Below are positions 1-9,728 of a stretch of 64,000 nucleotides of DNA, piece by piece. Location: positions 19,398,001 through 19,462,000 of the forward strand of contig OY776130.1 in NCBI GenBank assembly GCA_963675135.1, given 5' to 3'. Numbering within the stretch: the first letter of the stretch is position 1; each line of letters starts with the position of its first letter. The notes under the pieces are model-generated. The model worked only from the letters and a program-made list of their open reading frames with translations. It did no database searches and was not told where the DNA came from. Position numbers and translations under genes: made by a program. Source of the DNA: Galeopsis tetrahit (taxonomy: Eukaryota > Streptophyta > Magnoliopsida > Lamiales > Lamiaceae).

Positions 1-580
1 TTTACTGTGCTAAGGTCGAAGTTGAAGAATAAGTTTGGAAAACTTATTATTTAAAGAGTAACTGAATATATTGAAGATTTGAAGGCTAACTAAAAGATAT
101 GAAGTTAGTTGGTGAAGTTACAAGAAAGCGGTTAAGAGTTAGTTGAGAGTTAGTTTTGCAAACTACTAACTGTCATACTAAGTTCTATAAATATCGAAGG
201 ATCTTCTACTTGGAAAGACTACTGTTGCAATTAAGAGCAAAGAGCATTCAAGAGATATTCAAGTCTACGAAGCATTCAAGAAACTCGCAGAGTTTGAAGA
301 AGATCAAAACTGAGAAGAAGCCATTGTTTTGAAAAGAATCAAAGGCTACTATTCAGAGAAGTTTATTTTACATTTTTAGTTTGTATTTGTGTAAACAAGT
401 GAGCTAGTTACTTGTAAAAATGTAGGAGGTGATGATAGGTCTTCTGACCTTTATAAACGAGGTGACGATAAGTCTTTTAACCTTTATAAATTATGTGATT
501 TTATTGAATTGTTAATGAATGATCATTGAGTTATACATATGCCCGTGAGTTATCGATGTGATTACTTATTGTATTTATAC
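1..580 (+). repeat. Partial copia LTR, cut at both ends
   Basis: This stretch matches the reverse complement of the SIRE-like LTR at 59451-60699 over roughly 430 bases, with many small differences. Both contain the TTACTGTGCT start, a TATA box (TATAAATA near 186) and the GTGTAAACAAGTG block. The last ~150 bases no longer match that LTR. The sequence stops where Tat-element coding begins near 583. It is therefore an older relative of the 59 kb LTR in the opposite orientation. No gene is visible in it. Confidence 0.7.
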
Positions 581-582
581 AT

Positions 583-1962
583 ATCCCTAGGGAGGACAAT
601 ACGCAAGCAGATGCGTTAGCTCGGCTGGCCACTTCAGAGGGGGAGGCAATATTTTCAGAAGCAACCATCACTAAAATTTCTTCCCCATCGGTGAACAAAG
701 GTCAAATTTTGCAGGTTGAAGCGACCAGCGACGAGGACTGGAGGTCGCCGATCACCAAGTACATCAAGACCGGCGAGCTCCCGGCAGACAAAGTGAAGGC
801 AACCAGATTGCAACTCAGGTCCGCAAGGTACACAATTATTGGCGACCAGCTGTACAAACGGGGTTTTTCAATGCCTTTATTGAAATGCCTCGGAGAAGAC
901 GAAGCGAAGATCGTCATGCACGAAATCCACGATGGAGCATGTGGAAATCATACAGGGGGGCAAGCGCTCGCTTTAAAGATCATGAGGCAAGGCTACTTTT
1001 GGCCAACACTGAAGAAGGATGCAATTCATTACGCCCAGGCGTGCAAGAGATGTCAAGCTTTTGCACCCGCTATTCACTCACCTCCAGACGAGCTCATCTC
1101 CGTCTACAGCTCTTGGCCCTTCGCGAAGTGGGGCATCGACATCATCGGACCTTTCCCGCCTGGCGTCGAGGGGGTAACTTACGTAGTCGTAGCAGTCGAT
1201 TACTTCACCAAGTGGACAGAAGCGAAGGCACTGAAGACCATCACAACGGCCCAGATGACAAGCATCATTTGGAAAAACATAATTTGCAGGTTCGGCCTAC
1301 CACGAGCGATAGTGACGGACAACGGACGTCAATTCACAAGTCAAGACATGCTGGATTTCTGCTCCGAGTGGAACATCAAGAAACTTTTTTCAACACCCTA
1401 TCATCCACAATCAAATGTTCAAGTAGAGGCGATCAACAAAATCATCAAGCACACCTTGAAAGCTAAGCTAGATGGATTGAAGGGCAAATGGGCGGACGAG
1501 CTGCACATGGTTCTGTGGGAATATCGGACGACCACGAGGAAATCTACTGGTGAAACTCCGTTCCCGCTCGCGTTCGGAACCGAAGCTGTCGTACCAACAG
1601 AGGGGAAGGTCCCCACTTTTCGAGTGGCAAATTATGACGAGCAGTTGAATAATGATGCACAGCTCTCCGACTTGGACTTCCTAGAAGAGCGAAGGCTAAC
1701 AGCGGACGAGAAGAACGTGGTCTACAAGCAAAGGTCAGAACGCTACTACAACACCAAAGTACGTGCTCGCCAGTTCACTATCGGCCAGCTCGTACTTCGG
1801 AGGGCGACGGAGCAGTCCAATGGCATACTTGGCCCGACTTGGGAGGGTCCGTACCGAATAACGCGCACACTCCTGAACGGATCGTACGAGCTAGAAGATC
1901 TCGAGGGCAAGCCGAGCAAGTACCCATGGAACGCGGTCAAGCTGAAGAAGTACTATCAGTAA
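583..1962 (+). pseudogene. Tat RNase H C-terminus plus integrase (pol fragment)
   Basis: The frame is open from about 583. It begins in the conserved end of a Tat RNase H (REDNTQADALARLA) and continues into integrase. Integrase inserts retroelement cDNA into chromosomes. Visible parts are the HHCC zinc region (EIHDGACGNH then CKRCQ), the first catalytic Asp in WGIDIIGPF, the second in TDNGRQF and the Glu in VQVEAINK. The usual Gly of the HPQSNGQVE motif is Val here. The C-terminal GPY-like region (TWEGPYRI) is present and the frame ends at 1962 with no internal stop. The protein cannot be expressed normally because everything upstream is deleted. The nearest relative in the window is the integrase of the Tat element at 26470-48286. 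Confidence 0.85.
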
Positions 1963-2098
1963 GTTTTTAATTTCTTTATATTCGTATAGTTTGTATCTAG
2001 TCATCATTTCAATACAAGTAAAGTTTTAAATTTCCATCAAGTGTTAGATAAGTTTGAAATTTTAGACAAGGCTCTGCGTAGCCATCTAGGAAACAAAA

Positions 2099-2405
2099 GA
2101 CGAGCACTCTTTCTTAAAGATGCTCGCAAGGTAGTGGCGACGAAGATCACTACCTATCAAACAAAAAGAGTTCAACCGACGAATGGTTAACTCTATAAGA
2201 CGAGCACTCTTTCTTAAAGATGCTCGCGAGGTAGTGGCGACGACGATCACTACCTATCAAACAAAAGAGTTCAACCGACGAATGGTTAACTGTAAAAGAC
2301 GAGCACTCTTTCTTAAAGATGCTCGCAAGGAAAGACGAGCACTCTTTCTTAAAGATGCTCGCAAGGAAAGACGAGCACTCTTTCTTAAAGGATGCTCGCA
2401 AACAA
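2099..2405 (+). repeat. Tandem repeat downstream of Tat integrase (~100-bp then 36-bp units)
   Basis: Two ~100-bp units start at 2099 and 2199 with GACGAGCACTCTTTCTTAAA. They are followed by short 36-bp versions starting at 2298, 2334 and 2370 that keep only the first part of the unit. The core contains GAGCA...TGCTC half-sites that can pair. The array lies between the integrase stop and the 3' end of the antisense gene. Bases 1963-2098 and 2406-2616 show no other feature. Confidence 0.9.
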
Positions 2406-2616
2406 ACAAAAGGCAAATTCAAAAGTACTTATAAAAAAAAATGCTTGCAAAAAATAATCATAACATAAATTGAAAAGCAGTAACGAGAACGATCGCTCAA
2501 AATAACCAAACATCATATAAGCAAAAAGTTCCATTCCATTGAAAAGCCCTAAAAGGCTGAAATTACAAAAGAGGCCTTAGTGGCCGAGCAGTCCTAGAAA
2601 CAAAATAAAAGAGAAA

Positions 2617-5471
2617 CTAAGTCTCTACAACATTCCCATCGGCAGTAGCATCCTGCTCGCCGGAAACTTCCTCCTCGTCCACGGCCTCCACCTCGGCAGG
2701 AGCACTCTACTCGACCTGTTGGGGTGGGGAGGCTTGTGGAGGGTTCCCGAAAAGTACCGGAACACCCAAGAGTCGAGGGAACTGGAGTCCCAATTTCATT
2801 AGAGGGAGCAGGGGGAGTTCCGATTCCGGTTGAGGTTTTTCCTTCATAAGGAGGTCGTCCAAAAACCCGCCGAGCGGAATTACGTCCACCTCCGGATGAA
2901 TTTCTTTAAGCGTATGAATGAGCCCGTGGGCAGTGAGCGCCACCGATAAAATGGCCACGCCCCCAGCGATCTCATTGATCTCATCTCGCTCATCCGTCAT
3001 ATCGACCAGCTGTTGCCGAAGAGTGGCCAACTCTTCCTCATCAGTTGCGGATTTATTTGTAAGAGTTCTTACCTCGTCCTCGGCAGTCTTGAGGCGAGCA
3101 CGGAGACGTTCGATCTCTTGGAGATCTTCTTGATCTTTCTTTCGAACCGTCTCAAGTTGGGCCTCAGAATCGGCCAACTTTGCCTCGACATCGGCCAGCT
3201 TTGTCTCAAGGTCGACCACCTTCTCCTCAGAAGCGACCAGCTGCCCTTCGACGACAGCTTTAGCCTTGGCCATTTGGGCAAGCTTCGCACCCCTGTCTTC
3301 GCTGATCTTGCGACCCTCAGCGATCTGGCAGGCGAGTTTCTCTATGGTGTAAGATGCCCGGCTCAGATCAATGGCGACCAGGCGCGCATTTTCCAAGGAG
3401 TTGTGGTTGTTGACCTCATCGACCAGAGTGGTCGTCAACGATCGAGGTAGGTGCTTCACGGCCCTTAGTGCGATCGGATTCAAAGGCTCTTTGTCGACCG
3501 GATCCCGCGACCGGTAGAAGCCGAGGCGGTTCTCGTTGAAAGGTTGAAGGATCGGGTATTCGGCAACACTAATGGAGAAGGAAAAAATTAGAAAAAGGTA
3601 CTTGAAAATATTCTAAAATTTTATTGATAGAAAACTTACTTAGCAACCCTTGCGGCATCCCAGCCGAGAAGTGTGTTATCCCCTTGAGCCCTCTGCTCGG
3701 CCGACGAGCTCGCAGCAGTCTCTCGCGACCGAGTGCTTCTGCGAGGAGGGGATACGACCTGTGGGGGGGAGGCGAGTTACCCCTCGGCGGAGGAGATCTC
3801 CTCGGCGAGATCCTCTGTTCGCCAACTGGCTCGGCCCTTTGCTCGGCAACAGGTGGGCGAGAAGAACCCCCTCGGGTGGGTTTAGCAACTTTCTTGGGGG
3901 GAGCCCCCGAGGTCTCCGCCCCTTTCCTCTTTTTGCCAGAGCCATCAACGATCTTGCGCTTGCGGAGCAATCTTGCTTGTTGAAGCATCCTGCTCGATGT
4001 AATACGATCAACTTCGACGGTTGGAGGAAGATAAGTAACAACCCTTTGTGGAACCACTACTAGAAAGAAAAACGAGAAGTTAGTGTTTACGAAGAGCAAT
4101 TTCACAAAACTTAGCAATTTCACAAAAAACTTAGAAATATGTTGATACCTGGAGGGAACTCTCGGATGAAGTGATGAGGTGGTACTCTGAGACCTGCTCG
4201 CTCACGCATACACTCCCTATTCAGAAAGCGGCAAGACCTCTCCAAATAGCGACGATTGAGTACGCAGCAAACATGGTATTGGAAGAGGGGCGTGAGACGG
4301 TGCTCGGCGGTCTTCTTGCGAACAGTTTCACCTGCAAAAATGAGGAGTTAGTCAGTATAGACAAGAACGAGCAGAAATAAAAAGACTCGCCTCGAATTCT
4401 TTGATATTCAGTCTCGAGGGGAATGCGAGTAGAGGATCCATCCGGCCTCACCGGACTTTTCCAGTCTCCGGCTACCCACCACCAGTTGGTTTTCCAATCT
4501 CTAATTTTGTTGGGAACCCTTTCAACCAACTTGAAATTATCACGGCCCCTCACGTAATAATATCCGTAGCCCACCTTCTCTCCGGCCTCGGCCGCCTGAA
4601 GGAGATAGTTGATCTCTTTCGGGCTAAGCCATGTGTTCCGACATCCGTTCTTGACCGCCACCAGGCCGAACAGTGTTAGGATTCCGATCAGGTTCGACCA
4701 ACCGTTCGGCAAAATCTGAGAAGGGGCCACCCCTAAGAAATGTAAGAAGTTTGAGATACTAGGGTGCAGGGGGAACCTCAGCCCTGCCTCCATCATGCCG
4801 ATGTTGACGGCGACCATCCCTTCTGGCGGCTGGTCGGCCCTCTCATCTTGGCGAGGAACGAAGAAGCAGACGTCGGCCGGCAATTGATACTTTTTTCGTG
4901 AATTTTCTAGCTGGGCCGAGGAGTCCTTACTCGCGTACTTGTTTGCTTCATAATTTGATTGGAAAGCTTCTCGGTACGGGCGAGGAACCTCTCGAGGAAG
5001 GTATTCGCAGAAATATTTATAGCAGGCCTCCCTCGAGACCTCGTCGCCATCCAAATTTTCTCTACCACTCAAAATGTCCTTTATGCTCTCCGCATATTGA
5101 ACAACCTCCTCGAAGTCCTCGCGGAGACTTCTCGTCAAGGTCTCCTCGACTTGGGCAGTTTCTATCTGTTCGTCCACCCCTCGATCCAAACCTTGGTCGC
5201 GCAGATCAGAATCAGTCTCACTGCCACTCTCCTCGGCATCACCCTCTTCGGCATCATCCCTATCGGGTTCGTCGATCTCCTCGACGTCGACGACCACCAC
5301 CTTTCCGACATTTCGGATTCCAACACTTATGGGTTCGGGGGAGAGGATCCTAGAGTCCGAAGAGGCTGCCCTCTCCGCCAAGGCCAAGGCCAGACGATCT
5401 CCGTCGCCGGAGCTTTCGGAGCCACCAACCAACGGCGGCGGACCACCACCGGAGCCACCACCAACCTCCAT
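2617..5471 (-). pseudogene. Antisense multi-exon ORF of the Tat element (putative gypsy-type transposon domain)
   Basis: Four exons are proposed on the minus strand: 5471-4391, 4331-4149, 4059-3640 and 3568-2617. Exon 1 begins at ATG 5471 and holds an acidic region followed by a domain like Pfam 'putative gypsy type transposon' (AGLRFPLHPSISNFLHFLG, then WLSPKEINYLLQ). Exon 3 is basic and Pro/Arg-rich. Exon 4 is a long Glu/Lys/Leu coiled coil. Intron 1 has a GC donor (GAG|GCGAGT) and joins exons 1 and 2 in phase, opening 61 codons. Intron 2 (GTATCA...TAG) is also in phase, with two AGs three bases apart at the acceptor. Intron 3 has good sites but the join is one base out of frame. An in-frame TAG at 2707 precedes a second stop at 2617. 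Function unknown. It faces the sense genes tail to tail. Confidence 0.65.
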
Positions 5472-6021
5472 TTTTTCTTAAGAAATGGGGGAGATAGAAA
5501 TGTGAGTTGTTTACCTTGTTGACGATCGAAAACCACCACAAAACTCGCCGGAAAACTTGAGAGAGAAGCTTGGAAGGAAGCTCGAGAGAAATTCAAAATT
5601 TGCAGAAATGTGAAAGTGTTTTTATGAGGAAGAAAATCCTAATTATAAGCGAGTGTTGTGCAGGGACCTATTTGCAAAAAACGGGGTCAAAACCATAATT
5701 TCCCCAAAAATTTGGTGTCATTTCCGAAATCGAGTTCGGAAAGTGGCCCCCACGCGCGACCTTTAAGTTCGGCACGCGCCCCACGCGCGCATTTCAAATT
5801 TCGGGCACCGATCACGCGCCTGACACATGTCACATCAATCATCATTAAAGTCGCTTCGAAAAGCGTGCTCGGCGTAGGAAACGAGGCGACCGCCTCCAAC
5901 TTACGTCATCAAGATTTCAAAATGGATTTGTTTGTCGAAGACAAACCCACCTTCCAAGAAGACGATCAGACTGCTCGCCTTACCATTCTACGAATACGAA
6001 GAAAGGCGACCAGGGGGCAAA
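5472..6021. other. Region between the antisense gene and the 3' LTR
   Basis: This holds the presumed 5' leader and promoter of the antisense gene and, at its right edge, the polypurine tract AGGGGGCAAA (about 6012-6021) directly before the LTR. The ORFs seen here are short and show no recognisable domain. Confidence 0.6.
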
Positions 6022-6746
6022 TGTTATACCTAGTCAAAGAAGTCAATCTTTGACAAGTCAATCCTAGTCACCAGCTTACGTGGCGAGGACCAGTCAACAA
6101 AGTCATGCGAGGACCAGTCAACAAAGTCATGCGACGACTAGTCAACAAGACCAAGAAAATGTAATAGAATAAATGTATTTAATATATTTAAGTGCTCGTC
6201 CAAAGATGTTGGCGAGCACATGTTTTAGTTAGCTGCTCCCCCAAATGTGTGGCGAGCACGCACCTATCTTAGCTAGAGAAGTTAAGTGTTGAAGCCTTGG
6301 GAGACAGCATGGAGCGTGGCGACCACACACCTCGAAGGTCTGGGCGACCACCTTCCTAGATGATCAGGTCCTCCGGCGACCACCATGGCCCAGCTCCTCG
6401 GCATATCGGCGAGGACGAGCACCAGAGGCGGTTTAGCATTAAATGCGCCATCAAATCACCTTTTCGGGCAGTAGACAGGTCCAATGAGGGTATGCCACGT
6501 GTAAAGGGCGGGCAGCCCCCAGAAATCACTATATAATGCCTAAAAGGGGCTCATTTGTAACATAAGTTCACCATTCCTACAAATCACTCCCAACCCAAGC
6601 AATAAACACTCCCAAGCTCTTAAGCTTTAACTTCTCAAAGAAGCTACATCATTGTTCTTGATCTTTCTTGCTTTGTTCTTCTTTAAGATCATCAAGATCA
6701 TCATAATAACCTCCCTAAACACGTAATAACCCCCGATCATAATACA
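6022..6746 (+). repeat. 3' LTR of the truncated Tat element
   Basis: It starts TGTTATACC immediately after a purine tract and ends ATAATACA at 6746, with short imperfect terminal inversion. A 24-bp unit (GCGAGGACCAGTCAACAAAG plus four bases) is repeated in tandem from 6083 to about 6152, the third copy diverged. TATATAA at 6530-6536 is the likely promoter TATA box. The right boundary is inferred from the TG...CA rule and from the TPS intron that follows, because the partner LTR is absent. Confidence 0.7.
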
Positions 6747-6892
6747 TGTTTGTCTCGTGCTAACAAATAGTCCACATCCGAGTCAACCCGACGAAAGCAC
6801 GTACAACAATATACATATAATAAGTTTAGTTGTTCTGGGAATTTGAAAACAATCAAACAATAATTAATATTGAAATGTGCATGTGCCCTTAC

Positions 6893-7364
6893 TGTTTCTT
6901 TGAAATAAGGAGCTGCAAATGATTTATCTTGTGTTGTTGCGTCACGTTCGTAGTCTTCATATATGCTCATAATAAATTTATAAACAACTTGCATGTAATC
7001 TGGCAGCTCATCAATATTATCCACATCCCATCTGAAAATACACAGTATTATTCGTTTCTCTAATTGTCTTTAATGACAGAAAATGTCGACGTATGTACCT
7101 TTGTAAATGTTGAGTAAAAAGTTCGTCTTCCGCAAGTGTTGCATAATTATCCATCGTGTCATTTATGATTGAAGTTAATTTCATACTTTTGGCAAACGCT
7201 ATTCGAACATCAGAGTATTGAGGTTCAAAATTGGCAGCCACGCCCCAGTGATAGCACTCTACAATTCTATCTCTTGCATAAACCAATTTCGACTTGAGCT
7301 CAAACTTGTTCCACCATCTTTACAAAATCATAACGACTAGTCAGTTATATATATAATTGAATAA

Positions 7365-7401
<37 letters not shown>

Positions 7402-7611
7402 GAATGTTACAACAACATTGACTAACTTTGTAAGTTGGCAGAGCTCATTCTTGTAGATGTTCTGCAAATAGTTGAAATGAATTTTGGCAAGCTCCAAAAG
7501 TAGTTGGATCCTTGACTCATCTCTTTCGTAAATGGAAATGTAACGTCGGACATTGAAAATGGGAACTCCCCTGTGGAGCGGCTGTCGCAGGGCTTGTCTT
7601 ATTTTCTCTAA
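6893..7611 (-). pseudogene. Terpene synthase fragment (three consecutive exons, TPS-a-like)
   Basis: Three minus-strand exons read in one frame with good GT-AG introns: 7611-7427 (truncated), 7317-7099 (219 bp) and 7031-6893 (139 bp). The 219- and 139-bp sizes equal the usual fourth and fifth coding exons of plant TPS genes. Visible family motifs are ALRQPLHRGVP, ISIYERDESR, ELCQLTKWW, YARDRIVECYHWG, FEPQYSDVRIA and RWDVDNIDELPDYM. These enzymes cyclise prenyl diphosphates in cytosol or plastid. The Mg-binding DDxxD motif reads NDTMD, so the first Asp is Asn. The N-terminal half is cut at a copia junction (~7611) and the C-terminal exons are missing beyond 6747, at the Tat LTR. The fragment cannot make a complete enzyme, yet its frame and splice sites are undamaged, which suggests recent disruption. 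TPS-a (sesquiterpene) assignment is by eye. Confidence 0.88.
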
Positions 7612-9058
7612 TGCAAGAAGAGCTGAACCAGTTTACCAAAAATGAAGTGTGGGAACTGGTGGATAGGCCAACTCATCAAGATGTCATTGGAACCAAATGG
7701 GTGTTCAAGATCAAGAAAAATGAAAGTGACATCATAGTGAGAAACAAAGCAAGATTGGTGGCCAAAGGATACTGTCAATCTGAAGGGATTGATTATGATG
7801 AGACATTTGCTCAAGTGGCCAGACTTAAGGCAATTAGACTCTTCTTGGCATATGTAGCTCATAAAAGATTCAAGGTGCATTTCTCAATGGTGTACTGAAG
7901 GAAGAAGTGTATGTTGAACAGCCACCTGGCTTTGAAGAATGAGAAAAGGTGTACAGATTAAAGAAAGCTCTCTATGGATTGAAGCAAGCTCCAAGAGCTT
8001 GGTATGACACCTTATCACAATTCCTTCTAGATCATGGTTTTGTCAAAGGCACTGTTTGACAGAACCTTGTTCAAAATCTGTGAAGGAGATGATATTTTGT
8101 TAGTCCAAATCTATGTGGATGACATTATATTTGGATCTCCAAATGAGAAACTGTGTGAGAAATTCTATAAAATCATGCAGAGCAAATTTGAGATGTCTAT
8201 GATGGGATTGATGAATTTCTTTCTAGGACTTCAAGTCACTCAATCAAAGAAAGGAATATTCATCAATCAGGCCAAATATACAAGGGACATGATCAAGAAA
8301 TGTGGATGTGCTACCAGCAAACCAGTCAGAATTCCAATGAATACCAACTGGAAAATGGATACTGATGAAAATGGAGAATCAACCAACTCCACTAATTACA
8401 GAGGCATCATAGGATCTTTGCTTTATCTCACTGCAAGTAGGCCTGATATCACATTTACAGTTGGAGTGTGTGCCAGATTTCAAGCAAATCGAAAGAAGAG
8501 TCACCTTGAAGCTGCCAAGAGGATACTAAGATATCTCAAGGGAACTGAGAATCTTGGACTGTGGTATCCAGCTGATGACAACATTGAGCTCCCTGGATAT
8601 TCAGATGCATATTAAGGAGGATGTAGAATTGACAGAAAATCCACCTCTAGAACATGTCAATTCTTTGGCAGCAAGCTAATCTCATGGTTCTCAAAGAAGC
8701 AAAATACAGTTGCAACATCAACAACTGAAGCAGAATATGTAGCAGCTGGAAGTTGCTGTGCTCAGATCAGACAGCAACTCAGAGATTACAAAGTCTTCAC
8801 CAATGAAGTTCCATATTCTGTGACAATAGTAGTGCAATTGCCATTTCACAGAATTCAGTGCTCCACACCAGATGCAAACATGTTGATATCAAGCATCATT
8901 TCATAAGGGATCATGTGGAGAAGAAAAATATCAAGTTTGTCAAAATTCACACTGATAAGCAAAAGGCTGATATCTTGACAAAGCCATTAGCTGAAGCAAG
9001 ATTTCTGGAGCTTTCAGCTGAGTTGGCCTTACTTGATCCAGGGAAGATGGAGAAATGA
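7611..9058 (+). pseudogene. Copia reverse transcriptase/RNase H remnant
   Basis: The RT begins at MQEELNQFTKNEVWELVDRP and keeps GTKWVFKIK, YGLKQAPRAWYD and the catalytic IYVDDIIFGS. RNase H motifs follow (SDAY, KSTSRT, TEAEYVAAGSCC) with the C-terminal HVDIKHHFIRDHVE and ADILTKPL. Around 7875 a deletion has removed the MDVKSAF-type block that carries another catalytic Asp and has shifted the frame. Further damage includes a TGA near 7938, a stop near 8058, a TAA at 8613 and a frameshift in RNase H before 8858. In an intact element this enzyme copies the RNA to cDNA in the virus-like particle. It is plainly dead here. Confidence 0.9.
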
Positions 9059-9728
9059 AGAAGGAAGCTCAAATGAAGGGGGAAGTTCATTAAGTTGAAC
9101 TTCAGCAAGGTTGACCAACCTCACTGAAACTGTCTGCCTAAAAGGGAAACTCAGTGGAGTTGTTCATATAGCTTTCAGCAATGTTGGTCAGGATGATTGA
9201 CCATGTGGGACCCAGTCATCAACATTGGGACCTACTCAGGAATGTTGGTCAGTTATTTTGACCAAAATGGAGGTCAAAACACTTATCAGGACGTTTGTCC
9301 AAGTTGATAAGGTGATAAGAGTTATTTTTAGCATTGATTGGACATTTAAAAGAATTCTTGGGCTAAGAGTAGTCTATTTTTAGGATGGCGTGTGCTATTA
9401 AGGTATTAGCCCCCAAATGGCAAATTTGCATTTAATGCAAAATCTCTTTTAAGATTGCATTAATTACTGTGCTATTGATCAAGGCCATTGATTACTCTTT
9501 AACCTACATCTAACCGTTCCTAAGCCACTACCTCACTATATCCACTTTGTCTTAGGATTTGTCCACCCATATTTGCTATTATCCAACAGTTAATAAAACC
9601 ACTGGATATAAAAACCCCTCAGTTTTTAACCTCACTTCTCACGCACACATACTTTCAAACCCTTAAGCAAATTTTGAATTTCTCTCAAACCTTCAAAACT
9701 TTCAACACCTTCCCACTCTGAAACATCC
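9059..9728. other. Non-coding spacer between pol and the env-like ORF
   Basis: No ORF of note and no recognisable motif apart from a short repeated phrase (GTTGGTCAG, GTTGACCAA) that recurs several times between 9100 and 9290. It is probably the leader of the downstream env-like ORF. Confidence 0.5.

Larger units (their letters stand above)
583..6746 (+). mobile_element. 5'-truncated Tat-type Ty3 retrotransposon
   Basis: On the plus strand the order is RNase H tail, integrase, tandem repeats, untranslated DNA and 3' LTR. An intron-containing ORF lies on the minus strand between integrase and LTR. That layout is typical of plant Tat-clade elements. The 5' LTR, gag, protease and RT are missing, and the copia LTR fragment abuts at about 580. 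The 3' LTR ends next to a terpene synthase intron at 6747, so this element and the copia after it bracket a fragment of a host gene. Confidence 0.85.

Noticed and set aside
2150..2434. ORFs with repeated FKKECSSF or RRALFLKDAR
   Set aside because: Products of the tandem repeat on both strands, not genes.
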